A stretch of DNA of 64,000 nucleotides from NCBI GenBank assembly GCA_963663365.2, contig CAXXIH010000008.1, forward strand, positions 2,108,001 through 2,172,000, in the 5' to 3' direction. Under the pieces are notes generated by a model. The model was not told where the DNA came from, did not search any database, and was given only the letters and a program-made list of their open reading frames with translations. A program made the translations under genes and the position numbers. This document shows, piece after piece, positions 17,291 to 26,611 of the stretch (positions within the stretch are counted from its first letter, which is position 1; every line of letters begins with the position of its first letter). The DNA is from G963663365 sp963663365. GTDB lineage: Bacteria > Hinthialibacterota > Hinthialibacteria > Hinthialibacterales > G963663365.

Positions 17291-18217
17291 ATGATTGAAG
17301 TACAGAATTTGCACAAGCAATACGGCGACCTGGTCGCGGTGGAGGATATTTCTTTTCAGGTCAAGCCGGGCTCGATTTACGGGCTTTTGGGACCGAATGG
17401 CGCGGGAAAAACCACCACCATTTCAATGATGTGCGGCCTTCTGCGTCCCAACCGGGGCAAAGTCAGCATTGACGGGATCGATGTTTGGAGCCGTCCTTTA
17501 GAAGCGAAAAGACTTTTGGGATTTGTCCCTCAAGAGGTGGTGCTGTACGCCAATCTCTCCGCCCGCCAGAATCTGCGGTTTTGGGGCGGTATGTATGGCA
17601 TGCCCCGCGCCAAATTGAAACAGCGTGTCGATGAAGTTTTAGAGATGGTCGAACTCGCAGACCGGGGCAACGAAAAAGCGCAGCAGTTTTCGGGTGGCAT
17701 GAAACGCCGTCTGAATATGGCTATCGGGCTGATTCACGAGCCCAAAGTTTTGCTGCTCGATGAACCTACGGTGGGTATCGATCCCCACGCCCGCGAACAT
17801 CTTTTGGGTGTTGTGAGGCGTCTGGCCGATGCGGGCACGACGGTGGTTTATACCTCGCATTATTTGGATGAAGTCGAACGGTTGTGCGACGACATCATGA
17901 TTATCGACCACGGCAAGGTTTTGGCCTCAGGCACACTGGAAGAATTACGTAAGTTGGTGGGCCACGGGCGGGTCTTGGTTTTACAGGGCGATATGAAAGC
18001 AGAACGCCTGGAAACCGCTTTGAAGGATTTAGAGGGAGCCAAAGTAGTCACCGCCGACGGCGAAAAGGCGATGATTTCGGTTGAAGGCAATACCACCGTC
18101 CCCGAACTTTTAGGCCGTCTGCACGACAACAACATTGAAATGACCGAAATGAGCATCCGCGAACCGGATCTGCATGGTGTCTTTATTGCACTCACCGGAC
18201 GCGAACTGCGGGACTGA
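17291..18217 (+). CDS. ABC transporter ATP-binding protein (ABC-2 exporter)
   Basis: 308 residues with Walker A GPNGAGKT (34-41), signature SGGMK (134-138), Walker B LLLDEP (154-159) and the switch histidine H190. A C-terminal extension of about 80 residues follows, as in the CcmA/DrrA group. It powers export by the two permeases encoded next (18262 and 19590), so the complex is probably ATPase2-permease1-permease2. Substrate is unknown; drug, lipid or polysaccharide export are all possible for this group. Confidence 0.9.
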   Translation: MIEVQNLHKQYGDLVAVEDISFQVKPGSIYGLLGPNGAGKTTTISMMCGLLRPNRGKVSIDGIDVWSRPLEAKRLLGFVPQEVVLYANLSARQNLRFWGGMYGMPRAKLKQRVDEVLEMVELADRGNEKAQQFSGGMKRRLNMAIGLIHEPKVLLLDEPTVGIDPHAREHLLGVVRRLADAGTTVVYTSHYLDEVERLCDDIMIIDHGKVLASGTLEELRKLVGHGRVLVLQGDMKAERLETALKDLEGAKVVTADGEKAMISVEGNTTVPELLGRLHDNNIEMTEMSIREPDLHGVFIALTGRELRD

Positions 18218-18261
18218 TAGGCGAAAGAGAAAAACATGCAACACACCAAGGAGCGATACCG

Positions 18262-19593
18262 GTGAAGCCATTTTGGAATCTGGTGCGTATGGACCTCATG
18301 AAGCTGGTCTACAGCCCCATGGAATTGGTCTTTCCCATCAGTATCCCCATTCTTGTGGTGGCGGTCATCGGCCTCTTTTTCGGCGGCCATGGCGGAGGAG
18401 GCGGCGGCAAACCATCGCTGACGGTTTGTCTAATCGATCATGACGAATCGGTGTTGAGTAATTTCTTACAGTCGATGGATAAACAGGAGCCCGATTCCAA
18501 TCCCCTGCACATCGTCACCACCGATATGGATACGGCCCTGGAGATGATGGAGGACGGCAAAGCATCGGCCACCGTGGTTTTGCCCGAAGGATTACTCAAA
18601 TCGCTGCTGAAACAGGAGCCGTGCACGATCCAAGTCATTAAAAATCCCAGGCACACCCTCATGCCGCAGGTTGTGGAACACGGCATGCAGATGATCTGCG
18701 ATATTTTGACCACGCTGTCGTATGTATTGCAGGAGCCTTTAAACACCATCGACGGTTTCCAAGAGCGAGGAGAGGAACCGAGCGAACTGGAGATTGTCGA
18801 TTCGGCGCGGCAGTGGTACCGGGCCACAAAGGTTTTCAGCAAAGTCGCGGATCCATTGGTGCTTTGGACCGATGAATTGGACGAAGACGACGAAACAACC
18901 GATGCGAATGCGGTCATAGAAACAACGACGGAAACCGAAACGGAAGAAACAACAGACGATAACGGCGGCAACCATCAATTCGGTATCTTCGATTACCTGT
19001 TGCCCTCTGTCGGACTTTTCGGGCTGCTGTTCGGCGTCTCGGCTTCTGTGCAGGATATTTTGAAGAAACAACGCGACGGGCGTATGCAGCGCCTTGCCGT
19101 ATCGCCGATCTCCAAACGGGAATTATTTATTGCGTCCATAACCGGCGCCGTGGGTGTCGGATTGTCGATCCAGCTGGTGGTCATCTTGGTGGGGATTTTT
19201 CTTTTCGATGTAACCTGGGGCAATTGGCTGGGCGTAGCGCTCATATCGATTTTGGGAACCATATCGATCACGGGCATTTTGGCGGCGGTGGCGGGATTTT
19301 GCCGTAGTGAACAACAGTACGGAATGATGGGCACGCTGGTGATTATGGCCATGTGTATGGTGGGCGGCAGTATGGTTCCACTCGAGGCACTTCCGCAATC
19401 GCTGCACATCTTCAGCAAATTCACAATTAACTATTGGATGATCCAAGGTTTTCGCGGTCTTCAATCCGGCGGAGGAATCATGGATATCGTCGGCCCGCTG
19501 ATCGCATTGGCGGCTATTTCCGCCGTAGCGATTCTGCTCGGCTCACAATTGTTATCCAGGCGTCTCGAACGCGGGGAGGTTATGGAATCATGA
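18262..19593 (+). CDS. ABC-2 type permease, first subunit
   Basis: 443 residues with one N-terminal transmembrane helix, a large extracytoplasmic domain (about 50-235) and five C-terminal helices, the classic ABC-2 (YhaP/DrrB-like) layout. The GTG start has AAGGAG upstream. The external domain ends in a low-complexity acidic, Thr-rich stretch (ETTTETETEETTDDNGG, about residues 216-233). It may be a flexible linker before the membrane domain. Stop overlaps the next start by ATGA, so the two permeases are translationally coupled. Confidence 0.85.
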   Translation: MKPFWNLVRMDLMKLVYSPMELVFPISIPILVVAVIGLFFGGHGGGGGGKPSLTVCLIDHDESVLSNFLQSMDKQEPDSNPLHIVTTDMDTALEMMEDGKASATVVLPEGLLKSLLKQEPCTIQVIKNPRHTLMPQVVEHGMQMICDILTTLSYVLQEPLNTIDGFQERGEEPSELEIVDSARQWYRATKVFSKVADPLVLWTDELDEDDETTDANAVIETTTETETEETTDDNGGNHQFGIFDYLLPSVGLFGLLFGVSASVQDILKKQRDGRMQRLAVSPISKRELFIASITGAVGVGLSIQLVVILVGIFLFDVTWGNWLGVALISILGTISITGILAAVAGFCRSEQQYGMMGTLVIMAMCMVGGSMVPLEALPQSLHIFSKFTINYWMIQGFRGLQSGGGIMDIVGPLIALAAISAVAILLGSQLLSRRLERGEVMES

Positions 19594-20747
19594 ATCTTCT
19601 ACGTGTTGCCTGGCGCGATCTTTTGGCGCTTCTACGGGACAAGCAGGCCTTGGTGTGGATGGGGCTTATGCCGTTCGCGTTTTGTGCTTTGTTTGGGATG
19701 ACCTCTCAAGAGAACAACAATAATCCGCAGGCACAGATCGAGGTCCTTAATGCCGACGGGGAGTTTTTAGCCAACGAGTTTTATGAAAGCCTAAAAGGCA
19801 AGGGGCTTAAGATCAATCACTATACGCCTGAGAACCCACCCCACCCCGATTCTTGGCGGATATTGGAACTCGAAGCGGGATTCACCCACAAAATTTTAAG
19901 CGGTGAAAAAGTACGGCTTAAGATTTCCGATTGGGGATTGACCAACGAATACGACTTAACCGCGCGTTTGCAGGTCTACCGATCCGTGCTCAAACTTTTG
20001 GGCCAGCTTCTTCTCGCTGAACATCTTCAGCCGGAATCGATTCAAGCCGACGATCCGCAAAAAGCCATCGGCAGCCTGGAGCGTGCCAGCCAGCTCAAAC
20101 CGATTCTAAATCTCGATGTCAGTGAAGCGGGCTTCCCGCAAATCCCGCGCGGTTTTCGTCACGTTGTTCCCGGGATGATGGTGATGTTTGTGATGTTCAA
20201 CACGCTGATTTATGGCGGCATCATCGTAACTTTGGATCGGACCTTGGGCCGTTTGCAACGTCTCTGCACAACACCCATCCGGCCTTGGGAAATTCTCGGC
20301 GGGCATTTTGTGGGTTCGTGCCTCATCGGCGGTGTGCAAGCGTTAGTCTTCATCCTAGCCGGGAGTTTTCTTTTTAAGATATCGTGGGGTGACAATCCCA
20401 TCGCGCTGGCGGCGGTATTGGTGGCCTTTATGGCCTGTTGCGCATCGATTTCAATGCTGATCGGCGCATTTGCCCAAAAAGAAGTCCACGTGCTGGGTGT
20501 CGTGCCGATCATCGGCACAATCCTGCCCGCTTTTGGCGGGTGCTGGTGGCCACAGGAGATTGTGCCCGATTCCCTGCAATGGCTCATCTATACCGTCCCC
20601 ACCGGCTGGGCACTCGATGGGATCTTACGTATCTCCACATTCGGCAGAGGACTAGTAGACATCCTGCCGCATGTCGGTGTGTTGCTCCTGATGGGCCTGC
20701 CGTTCTTTTTGATCGGAACCTGGCGTATTCGGCGCGGGATGGTTTGA
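19590..20747 (+). CDS. ABC-2 type permease, second subunit
   Basis: Start at ATG 19590, inside the ATGA overlap with the previous stop and with GGGGAGGT upstream; 385 residues. One N-terminal helix, a periplasmic domain of about 150 residues and five to six C-terminal helices. A conserved-looking GGCWWPQEIVP motif before the last helices is typical of ABC-2 permeases. It pairs with the first permease to form the membrane pore. Related to it in architecture, with low sequence identity by eye. Confidence 0.85.
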   Translation: MNLLRVAWRDLLALLRDKQALVWMGLMPFAFCALFGMTSQENNNNPQAQIEVLNADGEFLANEFYESLKGKGLKINHYTPENPPHPDSWRILELEAGFTHKILSGEKVRLKISDWGLTNEYDLTARLQVYRSVLKLLGQLLLAEHLQPESIQADDPQKAIGSLERASQLKPILNLDVSEAGFPQIPRGFRHVVPGMMVMFVMFNTLIYGGIIVTLDRTLGRLQRLCTTPIRPWEILGGHFVGSCLIGGVQALVFILAGSFLFKISWGDNPIALAAVLVAFMACCASISMLIGAFAQKEVHVLGVVPIIGTILPAFGGCWWPQEIVPDSLQWLIYTVPTGWALDGILRISTFGRGLVDILPHVGVLLLMGLPFFLIGTWRIRRGMV

Positions 20748-20916
20748 GTTAAATCCTCCAACTAGCATACGATACCCGACTGTGAACAATCAGCCTGGAC
20801 AAGCAGTCCGGGGAGTTGTTAGATGCCTTCCGTACGGCACAACATCAATGCTTGCACATAACCAAGCGCATCGAAAATATGTGGGCGCGGCCTGAAATAC
20901 GAAAAGGTTTGAAAAA

Positions 20917-21969
20917 ATGGCAAAAAAAGAAGAGTTACTTAAGAACGAAATTCAACACATCGACATCAGCCAACATAATGTCGTGGATTTGGTCGATGCC
21001 ATGGCCACAATGGCATTCAGCGCCCGCGATTTGCATAACGCCGCGAAGATTTATGACACCATGCTGCGCGACAAGGATTGCAGCATCATTCTTTGCTTGG
21101 CGGGTTCATTGATCAGTGCGGGCCTAAAGCAGGTTTTCGTCGATATGATCCGCAATCGTATGGTGGATATCATCGTCAGTACCGGCGCAAACATCGTCGA
21201 TCAAGACTTTTTCGAAGCTATCGGTTTTCGCCACTACATCGCACCTGAACGGCTAAAATCAGGCGCGGAGGACGATACTTTGCGCCAAATGCGGGTTGAC
21301 CGTATTTACGATACGTTGATTGACGAAGATCAACTGTGCGCTTGTGATGATACGGTTGAAGAAGTCGCTTCGGCCTTGGAACCAAGACCCTATTCTTCCC
21401 GTGAATTCATCCGGGAAATGGGCATCTACCTCGAGAAAAAGCACCCCGAGTACACTGATAGCATTGTCCGCCAAGCCTACGAAATGGATGTTCCGATTTT
21501 CTGCCCGGCTTTTAGCGACTGCTCAGCAGGCTTCGGCCTCTTAGGCCATCAAGTCAGCAAAGGCGAAGGCCCTAAAGTTACAATCGACAGCGTGAAGGAC
21601 TTCTTGGAACTGACTCAACTCAAGGCGGCATCCACTGAAACCGGTATCTTTATGATCGGCGGCGGCGTTCCGAAAAACTTTACACAAGATGTTACGCTTT
21701 CAACGGAGTATTTGGGTAAACCCGCGCAGATGCACCGTTACGCGATCCAAGTCACAGTGGCTGATGTGCGCGACGGCGCGCTATCGAGCAGCACGCTTAA
21801 AGAAGCATGCAGCTGGGGCAAGGTGGACATGGCCCACGAACAAATGGTCTATAGCGAAGCAACGCTCGCCGTTCCGCTGATTGTGGGGTATGCCTATCAC
21901 AAAGAGAGCTGGAAAGAGCGTGAAGCACGGCATCTCAACCGGTGCCTGGAAACCGCTGCTTCGGTCTAA
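20917..21969 (+). CDS. Deoxyhypusine-synthase-like polyamine enzyme
   Basis: 350 residues covering the whole deoxyhypusine synthase fold. NAD-binding and substrate loops are visible (LAGSLISAGL, STGANIVDQD, FCPAFSDCSAGF, IGGGVPKNF). The active-site lysine is kept in SWGKV (Lys302), equivalent to Lys329 of the human enzyme. Bacteria lack eIF5A, and bacterial homologues are thought to transfer an aminobutyl group between small polyamines, for example to make homospermidine. The next two genes encode agmatinase and arginine decarboxylase, which would supply putrescine. The exact product is inferred from context. Confidence 0.8.
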   Translation: MAKKEELLKNEIQHIDISQHNVVDLVDAMATMAFSARDLHNAAKIYDTMLRDKDCSIILCLAGSLISAGLKQVFVDMIRNRMVDIIVSTGANIVDQDFFEAIGFRHYIAPERLKSGAEDDTLRQMRVDRIYDTLIDEDQLCACDDTVEEVASALEPRPYSSREFIREMGIYLEKKHPEYTDSIVRQAYEMDVPIFCPAFSDCSAGFGLLGHQVSKGEGPKVTIDSVKDFLELTQLKAASTETGIFMIGGGVPKNFTQDVTLSTEYLGKPAQMHRYAIQVTVADVRDGALSSSTLKEACSWGKVDMAHEQMVYSEATLAVPLIVGYAYHKESWKEREARHLNRCLETAASV

Positions 21970-21997
21970 AGTTAGCAAACCATTTAGTACAACAACC

Positions 21998-22872
21998 ATG
22001 CAGCCACTCTATAACCTCAATTTCCTTGGATTACCTGAAGAACTCCGGGATCCGGATACGGCGCGTTTCGCGGTTCTGCCTGTTCCTTATGACGCTACCT
22101 GTTCTTATGGCACGGGCACGCGTCACGGTCCCGCGGCAATCCTGACCGCCTCCCAGCAAGTGGAGCTTTACGATCCGGAATTAGACTGTGAACCGGCCAA
22201 TGCCGGTGTAATTACTTTGGAACCGCTCATGCCTGAGATTTCCGGCCCGGAGGCTATGGTGGATTCGGTCCGGGAAGAAGTCGGTGCAATACTCGATGAC
22301 AGAAAAATCCCACTCGTATTGGGCGGAGAGCATACGGTCACGGTCGGCGCTGTGCGGGCAATGGCCGAAAAAAAGGCTTTGGGCAGTATTCTGGTTGTGG
22401 ATGCACATGCGGATTTGCGTGAATCCTATCAAGGCAGTCCCTATAGCCACGCCAGCGCGACACGGCGGTTGAGCGAGCTGGGCCTGCCCATCCATGTTGT
22501 AGGCGCGCGGAATATTTCACGGGATGAAATGGATTGGTACCGCGCACAAGACCTTGTGAAAATCCACTGGGATCACGAACTGCGAGATCGAAAAATCAGC
22601 GAATGGACAGCGGAAATTGCCACGGCCCTGCAATCGCCGGTCTATATCTCTATCGACCTGGATGGGCTCGATCCGGCAATCATGCCGCCACCGGTACTCC
22701 GGAGCCGGGAGGGCTCTCATGGCAGGCTGTAACACAACTGATTCAAGCCACCGGCGCCCGCCACACAATATGTGGCGCAGATGTTGTAGAATTGGAGCCA
22801 ATTCCCGGTCAGCATGGCTCTGACTTTCTTGCGGCACGGCTGATCGTGCGATTAATGGCAGCAATGGAATAG
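21998..22872 (+). pseudogene. speB: Agmatinase / ureohydrolase with a 1-nt frameshift
   Basis: Manganese-dependent ureohydrolase, which cuts agmatine to putrescine and urea. The metal-binding motifs GGEHTVT, DAHADLR and SIDLDGLDPA are intact. Just after these, near 22685-22688, one base is missing: ATGCCGCCACCGG reads as MPPPV, whereas the +1 frame gives the family motif ATGTPEPGG and then continues to the natural end AARLIVRLMAAME at 22872. With one base restored the gene has 291 codons, the normal length. Without it the protein ends at 22732 with an unrelated tail. This is either true decay or an assembly error; no slippery sequence is present. Confidence 0.8.
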
Positions 22873-22966
22873 CACATACTGCAAAAAATCAGTACTATCG
22901 CCCGCTGTGATAAAGTAGCCCCTGACTTCTTTTAGCAAATCCAATTTCCAATTTGGGGATAATAAA

Positions 22967-23520
22967 ATGTCCGTAATGGTTCCCAAACGAGTTTTCTTTA
23001 CACGTGGCGTTGGCTTTCACAAAGAAGAATTGCGTTCATTCGAGATCGCTTTACGCCATGCAGGAATCGAAAAGTGCAACCTCGTGACCGTCCTCAAGCA
23101 TTCTTCCACCGGAGTTGCAAAATTATTTCTAAGGAGGAAGGCATGAGATTCATCCAGCCGGGCGGCATCACCTTTTCGGTTATCGCACGGTGTTGCACTG
23201 ATGAACCTCGGCGGCATCTCGTTGCAGCAATCGGATGTGCCATCCCCCGCGACCGGAAAACATACGGTTACATTTCGGAATATCACGGATTCGGCAAAAA
23301 CCAGCGTGAAGCAGGCGATTATGTCGAAGATATGGCCGCGGCCATGTTAGCCACAACACTCGGCATCGAATTCGACGAAGACCAGTCGTGGGACGAAAAA
23401 GAAGAAGTCTACCGGATGTCCGGGAAGATCGTCGGAACACGCAACATCACGCAGGCAGTCACCACCAAACCGGGTGGATTTACGACTGCTGTTGCCGCGG
23501 CTGTTTTCCTGTTGGACTGA
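22967..23520 (+). pseudogene. pdaD: Pyruvoyl-dependent arginine decarboxylase with two frameshifts
   Basis: The start ATG 22967 follows GGGGAT. The N-terminal part reads MSVMVPKRVFFTRGVGFHK, then LVTV, as in PvlArgDC. After VTV the frame breaks; SILPP is in the second frame and CKIISKEEG in the third, continuing to 23520 (MSGKIVGTRNITQA...AAAVFLLD). Removing one base near 23091-23092 and one near 23112-23113 restores VSSILPPGCK and a 183-residue enzyme, the usual length. The Ser-Ser pair there is the self-cleavage site that forms the pyruvoyl group. The second half also has its own AAGGAGGAAGGC-ATG start at 23143, overlapping the first stop by ATGA. Confidence 0.85.
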
Positions 23521-23558
23521 GCGGTTCTTCAAGCGCTCGTTTCTATCGTAGCGGCCTG

Positions 23559-24548
23559 TTATGCATCCTCCAGCGAGGATTGCATAGGGGCAAATGTATC
23601 TGATAGGCGTCTGATCGTTTCGTGAGTAACCTGAACACCGGTCTGGCTCAGCGCATACATAGCCGCCCCAAGAACAGGTGGAAGCCTGGGCGGGCCGACT
23701 TTGGCCGCAGGCAGATAGTAGCGGATTTTCCGTGTAAGCAATCCTGCATAGGCATCGCAGTGCTTAAAAACGCCACCCGCTAGAACCACCGAAATCGCCG
23801 GTTCCAAACCGAGACGCCGGTGCAAAACATTTACAGCCGCGGCCAAGAAATCCGCTTGGTCCACAATGACACGTTGAGCTAGCGGATCACCTGCAACAAA
23901 CGCATCGAGCACGGCATTGGCCATGCGTGCAATTTCTTCTTTATCGGTTCCGCTTTGCAGCGACCAGGTAACAACCTCATCAACGCTTTTTCGATCAAGA
24001 AGATCGAGGACTTTTTGCGTGATGGCCGTTTCCGGTTCAAGCCCGTCATGAGCGTGCATCATGGCCCGCATACCGGCCACGGCTAAGGCGTAACCACTAC
24101 CTTCATCAGAAAGCAAACTCCCGTGTCCACCGACACGGTCTCCTTCACCTTCGCGGTTCCTGCCATAAACAATTGAACCGGTTCCCGCAATAACAATGAT
24201 TCCGCTGTCAGTAAGGCTGCCGCCCGTTAAGGCGGTATCCGCATCGGTCACCAAAAGCACCGGCGTATCCTGAAATCTTTTTTCCAGCTCGGCGAGCATC
24301 TGTTGATGATCATCCGGGCGCCCCACTCCGGCCAAACCGCAGGCAATCGAGGCGGGCGCTGTTTCCTCATCGGCGCGATTACACAAGTCAGCCACAATAC
24401 GGGCAATCACACCGGCGGCATTTTCAACGCCGCCATGATGGAGATTGCTGGCTGAATCTTTTGCCACGGCCAAAACGCGTCCTTCCGAATCGGCCATAAC
24501 GCCACGTGTATGAGTGGCGCCCCCATCAATCCCAATTACAACGGTCAT
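23559..24548 (-). CDS. BadF/BadG-type ATPase, probable N-acetylhexosamine kinase
   Basis: 329 residues of the ASKHA fold: phosphate-1 motif IGIDGGATHTR, DADTAL, phosphate-2 IAGTGS, a conserved GGHGSLLSDEGSG, and adenosine motif VLAGGVF. The GGxGxxLxDEGSGY segment is the hallmark of eukaryotic-type GlcNAc kinases and bacterial relatives. It would phosphorylate GlcNAc or a related amino sugar. This fits the sialidase-like and DUF4838 genes 4-9 kb downstream and the GntR regulator nearby. Substrate is inferred. Confidence 0.75.
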   Translation of the reverse strand: MTVVIGIDGGATHTRGVMADSEGRVLAVAKDSASNLHHGGVENAAGVIARIVADLCNRADEETAPASIACGLAGVGRPDDHQQMLAELEKRFQDTPVLLVTDADTALTGGSLTDSGIIVIAGTGSIVYGRNREGEGDRVGGHGSLLSDEGSGYALAVAGMRAMMHAHDGLEPETAITQKVLDLLDRKSVDEVVTWSLQSGTDKEEIARMANAVLDAFVAGDPLAQRVIVDQADFLAAAVNVLHRRLGLEPAISVVLAGGVFKHCDAYAGLLTRKIRYYLPAAKVGPPRLPPVLGAAMYALSQTGVQVTHETIRRLSDTFAPMQSSLEDA

Positions 24549-24588
24549 TTCTGATTTCCTTGCTCAAAGACTTGGCGAACGCTTCCAC

Positions 24589-25032
24589 TTAATTGCTTTT
24601 GTTCTTCAGCTGCAGTTCCGCGCGCAACATTTTGACGCTGGCCTTTAGATTATCCATCTCTACTTGCAGCCGCTCATTCTCTGCGTTCTTTTCGCTAAGA
24701 GCCGATTCGAGTTCTTGAACACGAGTCTGAAGTTGCTCTATTTCCTCATCCCGCTGTATCGGCGTTGGTTGAGGCATGACAATAGTCGGCTCAATGGGAA
24801 TCGGGAGAGTCGGGCGCGCGATAGGCGTCGGTGTGGAAGGCGGGCCTACGACAGCCTCGTTGCTGCCAACACGCTCAGAAACAAAGCGCAAAAAACTGCC
24901 GGCCGTACCACCGCCTCCAGCCAAGATCCATCCCCCCACAAGCAAAACGATAATGGTCATAATCCCAAGTACGGCGGGCATGCCCGGACCTGTTGGAAGA
25001 TCTTTTTTTGATCGTTTACGAGCCGCAGTCAT
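24589..25032 (-). CDS. Membrane-anchored coiled-coil protein
   Basis: 147 residues. A basic N-terminus, one transmembrane helix (about 19-40), a proline/threonine-rich linker (PSTPTPIARPTLPIPIEPT) and a C-terminal coiled coil (about 93-142). No known domain. Such a layout suggests a periplasmic spacer or a scaffold anchored in the inner membrane. It is followed by the BadF-type gene and preceded by the PEGA lipoprotein gene, 15 bases apart. Confidence 0.6.
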   Translation of the reverse strand: MTAARKRSKKDLPTGPGMPAVLGIMTIIVLLVGGWILAGGGGTAGSFLRFVSERVGSNEAVVGPPSTPTPIARPTLPIPIEPTIVMPQPTPIQRDEEIEQLQTRVQELESALSEKNAENERLQVEMDNLKASVKMLRAELQLKNKSN

Positions 25033-25047
25033 TGTATCTGAAGGGTA

Positions 25048-25446
25048 TCACTCCGTCGGCTGTCCAGCGCCATTGTCTTTTTGTTCAGATCCCAGTGGAT
25101 TCAGTTCGAAAATATACGAATGGCGATCCTTAATCGGATAAGGAGCCAGAGTGGCCCCCAAATCCAAGGGAATCCAAAGATAAGGCGGAGACTTGATCTC
25201 GATAATCTCCGTAGCTGTTTCAAAGCCGTCTTTAATCAAGGTGAACTTGTGATGGCCATACCATTTCACTTCGGCTTCCGTCGGTGTGACTTCGGGCAGC
25301 CTATGGGAGTCGAAGTAGACAACCGCTCCTTGTGGTTCGGAATCAATTTTAACAAGCGTCTTGAGACACCCGGAGAAGCTGATGGCAAGCAGAGGCAAAA
25401 GCAGCCAAGTTGAAAATTGACGGCCACAACGACAACAAGTCTTCAC
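25048..25446 (-). CDS. PEGA-domain lipoprotein
   Basis: A GTG at 25446 gives a 132-residue product: signal peptide and lipobox (LLPLLAISFSGC), then a PEGA-like domain (about 30-95) with VKIDSEPQGAVVYFD and HKFTLIKDGFET. PEGA domains are small beta domains of cell-surface proteins. A longer reading to 25542 would hide the signal peptide, so the GTG start is preferred. Its 5' end faces the GntR gene across about 220 bp. Confidence 0.65.
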   Translation of the reverse strand: MKTCCRCGRQFSTWLLLPLLAISFSGCLKTLVKIDSEPQGAVVYFDSHRLPEVTPTEAEVKWYGHHKFTLIKDGFETATEIIEIKSPPYLWIPLDLGATLAPYPIKDRHSYIFELNPLGSEQKDNGAGQPTE

Positions 25447-25663
25447 GTTACAGTACCTACCGGATTCAATTCCCTGAGATTGGCATAGCGTGGGGCTTAA
25501 GACCATCCCTGTCAATGAATCCGGGAACTTGGCTTTTGCCATGGGCTGCTACACCCCCGGTGCATCGGATATTATATCCTTCGCAGCACGATTTGACCCT
25601 GAGCAGCAGGCTGCCTAAACTCTCTTCAAATCTCAACTTTTTAGATATTAACAGGATTGCATC

Positions 25664-26401
25664 TTGCGCCTCGTCGACCGCAACAACCCCAAAAAACTTT
25701 ATCTCCAGCTTGCTGATACGCTTGCTGAGGCAATCGGGCGAGCCGAATGGCAGGTTGGCGACAAACTCCCGGTTGAAAGAGAACTGTGTCTCCAACACGA
25801 TGTCAGTCTGGCGGTCGTCCGGGCCGCGATGCAGGAGCTGGCCAAAGCAGGATTGATCGAAAAAAAGCCGGGCAAAGGCACATTCGTGCGGCGTAAGGCC
25901 AAAAGCAACGAAATTGCCCTGGCAACAACACTGACCGAGCAATTTCTCGATTTCGGGATTGAATGGAAAACCGATGTCATTCAGAAGATGACATGCGTTC
26001 CTCCATCTGACGTTGCAGGTCTTTTTAACCAAGAGAGCCATCCGGAAGTCTTCAAAGTCGTTCGCTTAAGGAGCATTGAGGATGCTCCTGTTGTCTTGGA
26101 TACATCCTATGTTTCCAACGATCTCTGCCCGGGTTTGGCGTTCGAGGATCTGCGACGGTCATCCATGTTTGACCTATTGTCCGGCCGCTTTGGCGTGCCG
26201 GTCTACCGTGTGGCGGATTCCGTTGAAGTTACGACCTTGGATGAACGGGAAGCCCGTTTACTGAAATGCAAATCCGGCCGACACGCTCTCCTTTTGGATC
26301 GGATCATCTACACAATCAATGACCGGGTTGCCGCTTTTTGCCGCGCAATTGCAGTATCTGAAGAGCACCGCATTACATTCCAGGCCCATCGCAGCCTTTA
26401 A
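25664..26401 (+). CDS. GntR/HutC-family regulator with UTRA ligand domain
   Basis: 245 residues. The N-terminal winged helix (about 10-75) reads KLYLQLADTLAEAI...LPVERELCLQ...VVRAAMQELAKAGLI, and is followed by a UTRA fold (about 95-240) that binds a sugar or amine effector. The HutC group commonly controls amino-sugar genes. The nearby BadF-type kinase, sialidase-like and DUF4838 genes are candidate targets. The start is the TTG at 25664 with AGGATTG upstream. Confidence 0.8.
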   Translation: MRLVDRNNPKKLYLQLADTLAEAIGRAEWQVGDKLPVERELCLQHDVSLAVVRAAMQELAKAGLIEKKPGKGTFVRRKAKSNEIALATTLTEQFLDFGIEWKTDVIQKMTCVPPSDVAGLFNQESHPEVFKVVRLRSIEDAPVVLDTSYVSNDLCPGLAFEDLRRSSMFDLLSGRFGVPVYRVADSVEVTTLDEREARLLKCKSGRHALLLDRIIYTINDRVAAFCRAIAVSEEHRITFQAHRSL

Positions 26402-26573
26402 AATTACCGATTTCTATCCTGCCACTCATGCTCTGGACTAATTCCAAAATCCATCCGGCGGCTGATTCAAGATATTTATGGTTAGTGTCGAAGACTTAAA
26501 TTTTAGAACCCTGCTAACTATTGTGCAGTCAGTCGTAAATAGAGATTGCGGGAATGCGGCGGTGTTTTGGGCT

Positions 26574-26579
26574 ATACTG
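26574..26579 (+). promoter_or_regulatory. Candidate -10 element upstream of 26612
   Basis: TATACT sits 32 bases before the ATG at 26612, just before the GGAGG site. No good -35 hexamer is seen at the usual 17-nt spacing, so this is only a candidate. Confidence 0.25.
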
Positions 26580-26611
26580 AAAGGTGGTCAGGAACCGGAG
26601 GATATAATTTG

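Noticed and set aside
16937..17320. Minus-strand frame of 127 codons through the palindromes
   Set aside because: Encodes a repeat-derived Pro/Arg string (HPNPPRKRGG type); no ribosome site; overlaps the ABC gene start.
22682..22700. Programmed frameshift in agmatinase
   Set aside because: No slippery heptamer or following hairpin is seen; a plain one-base loss explains it.
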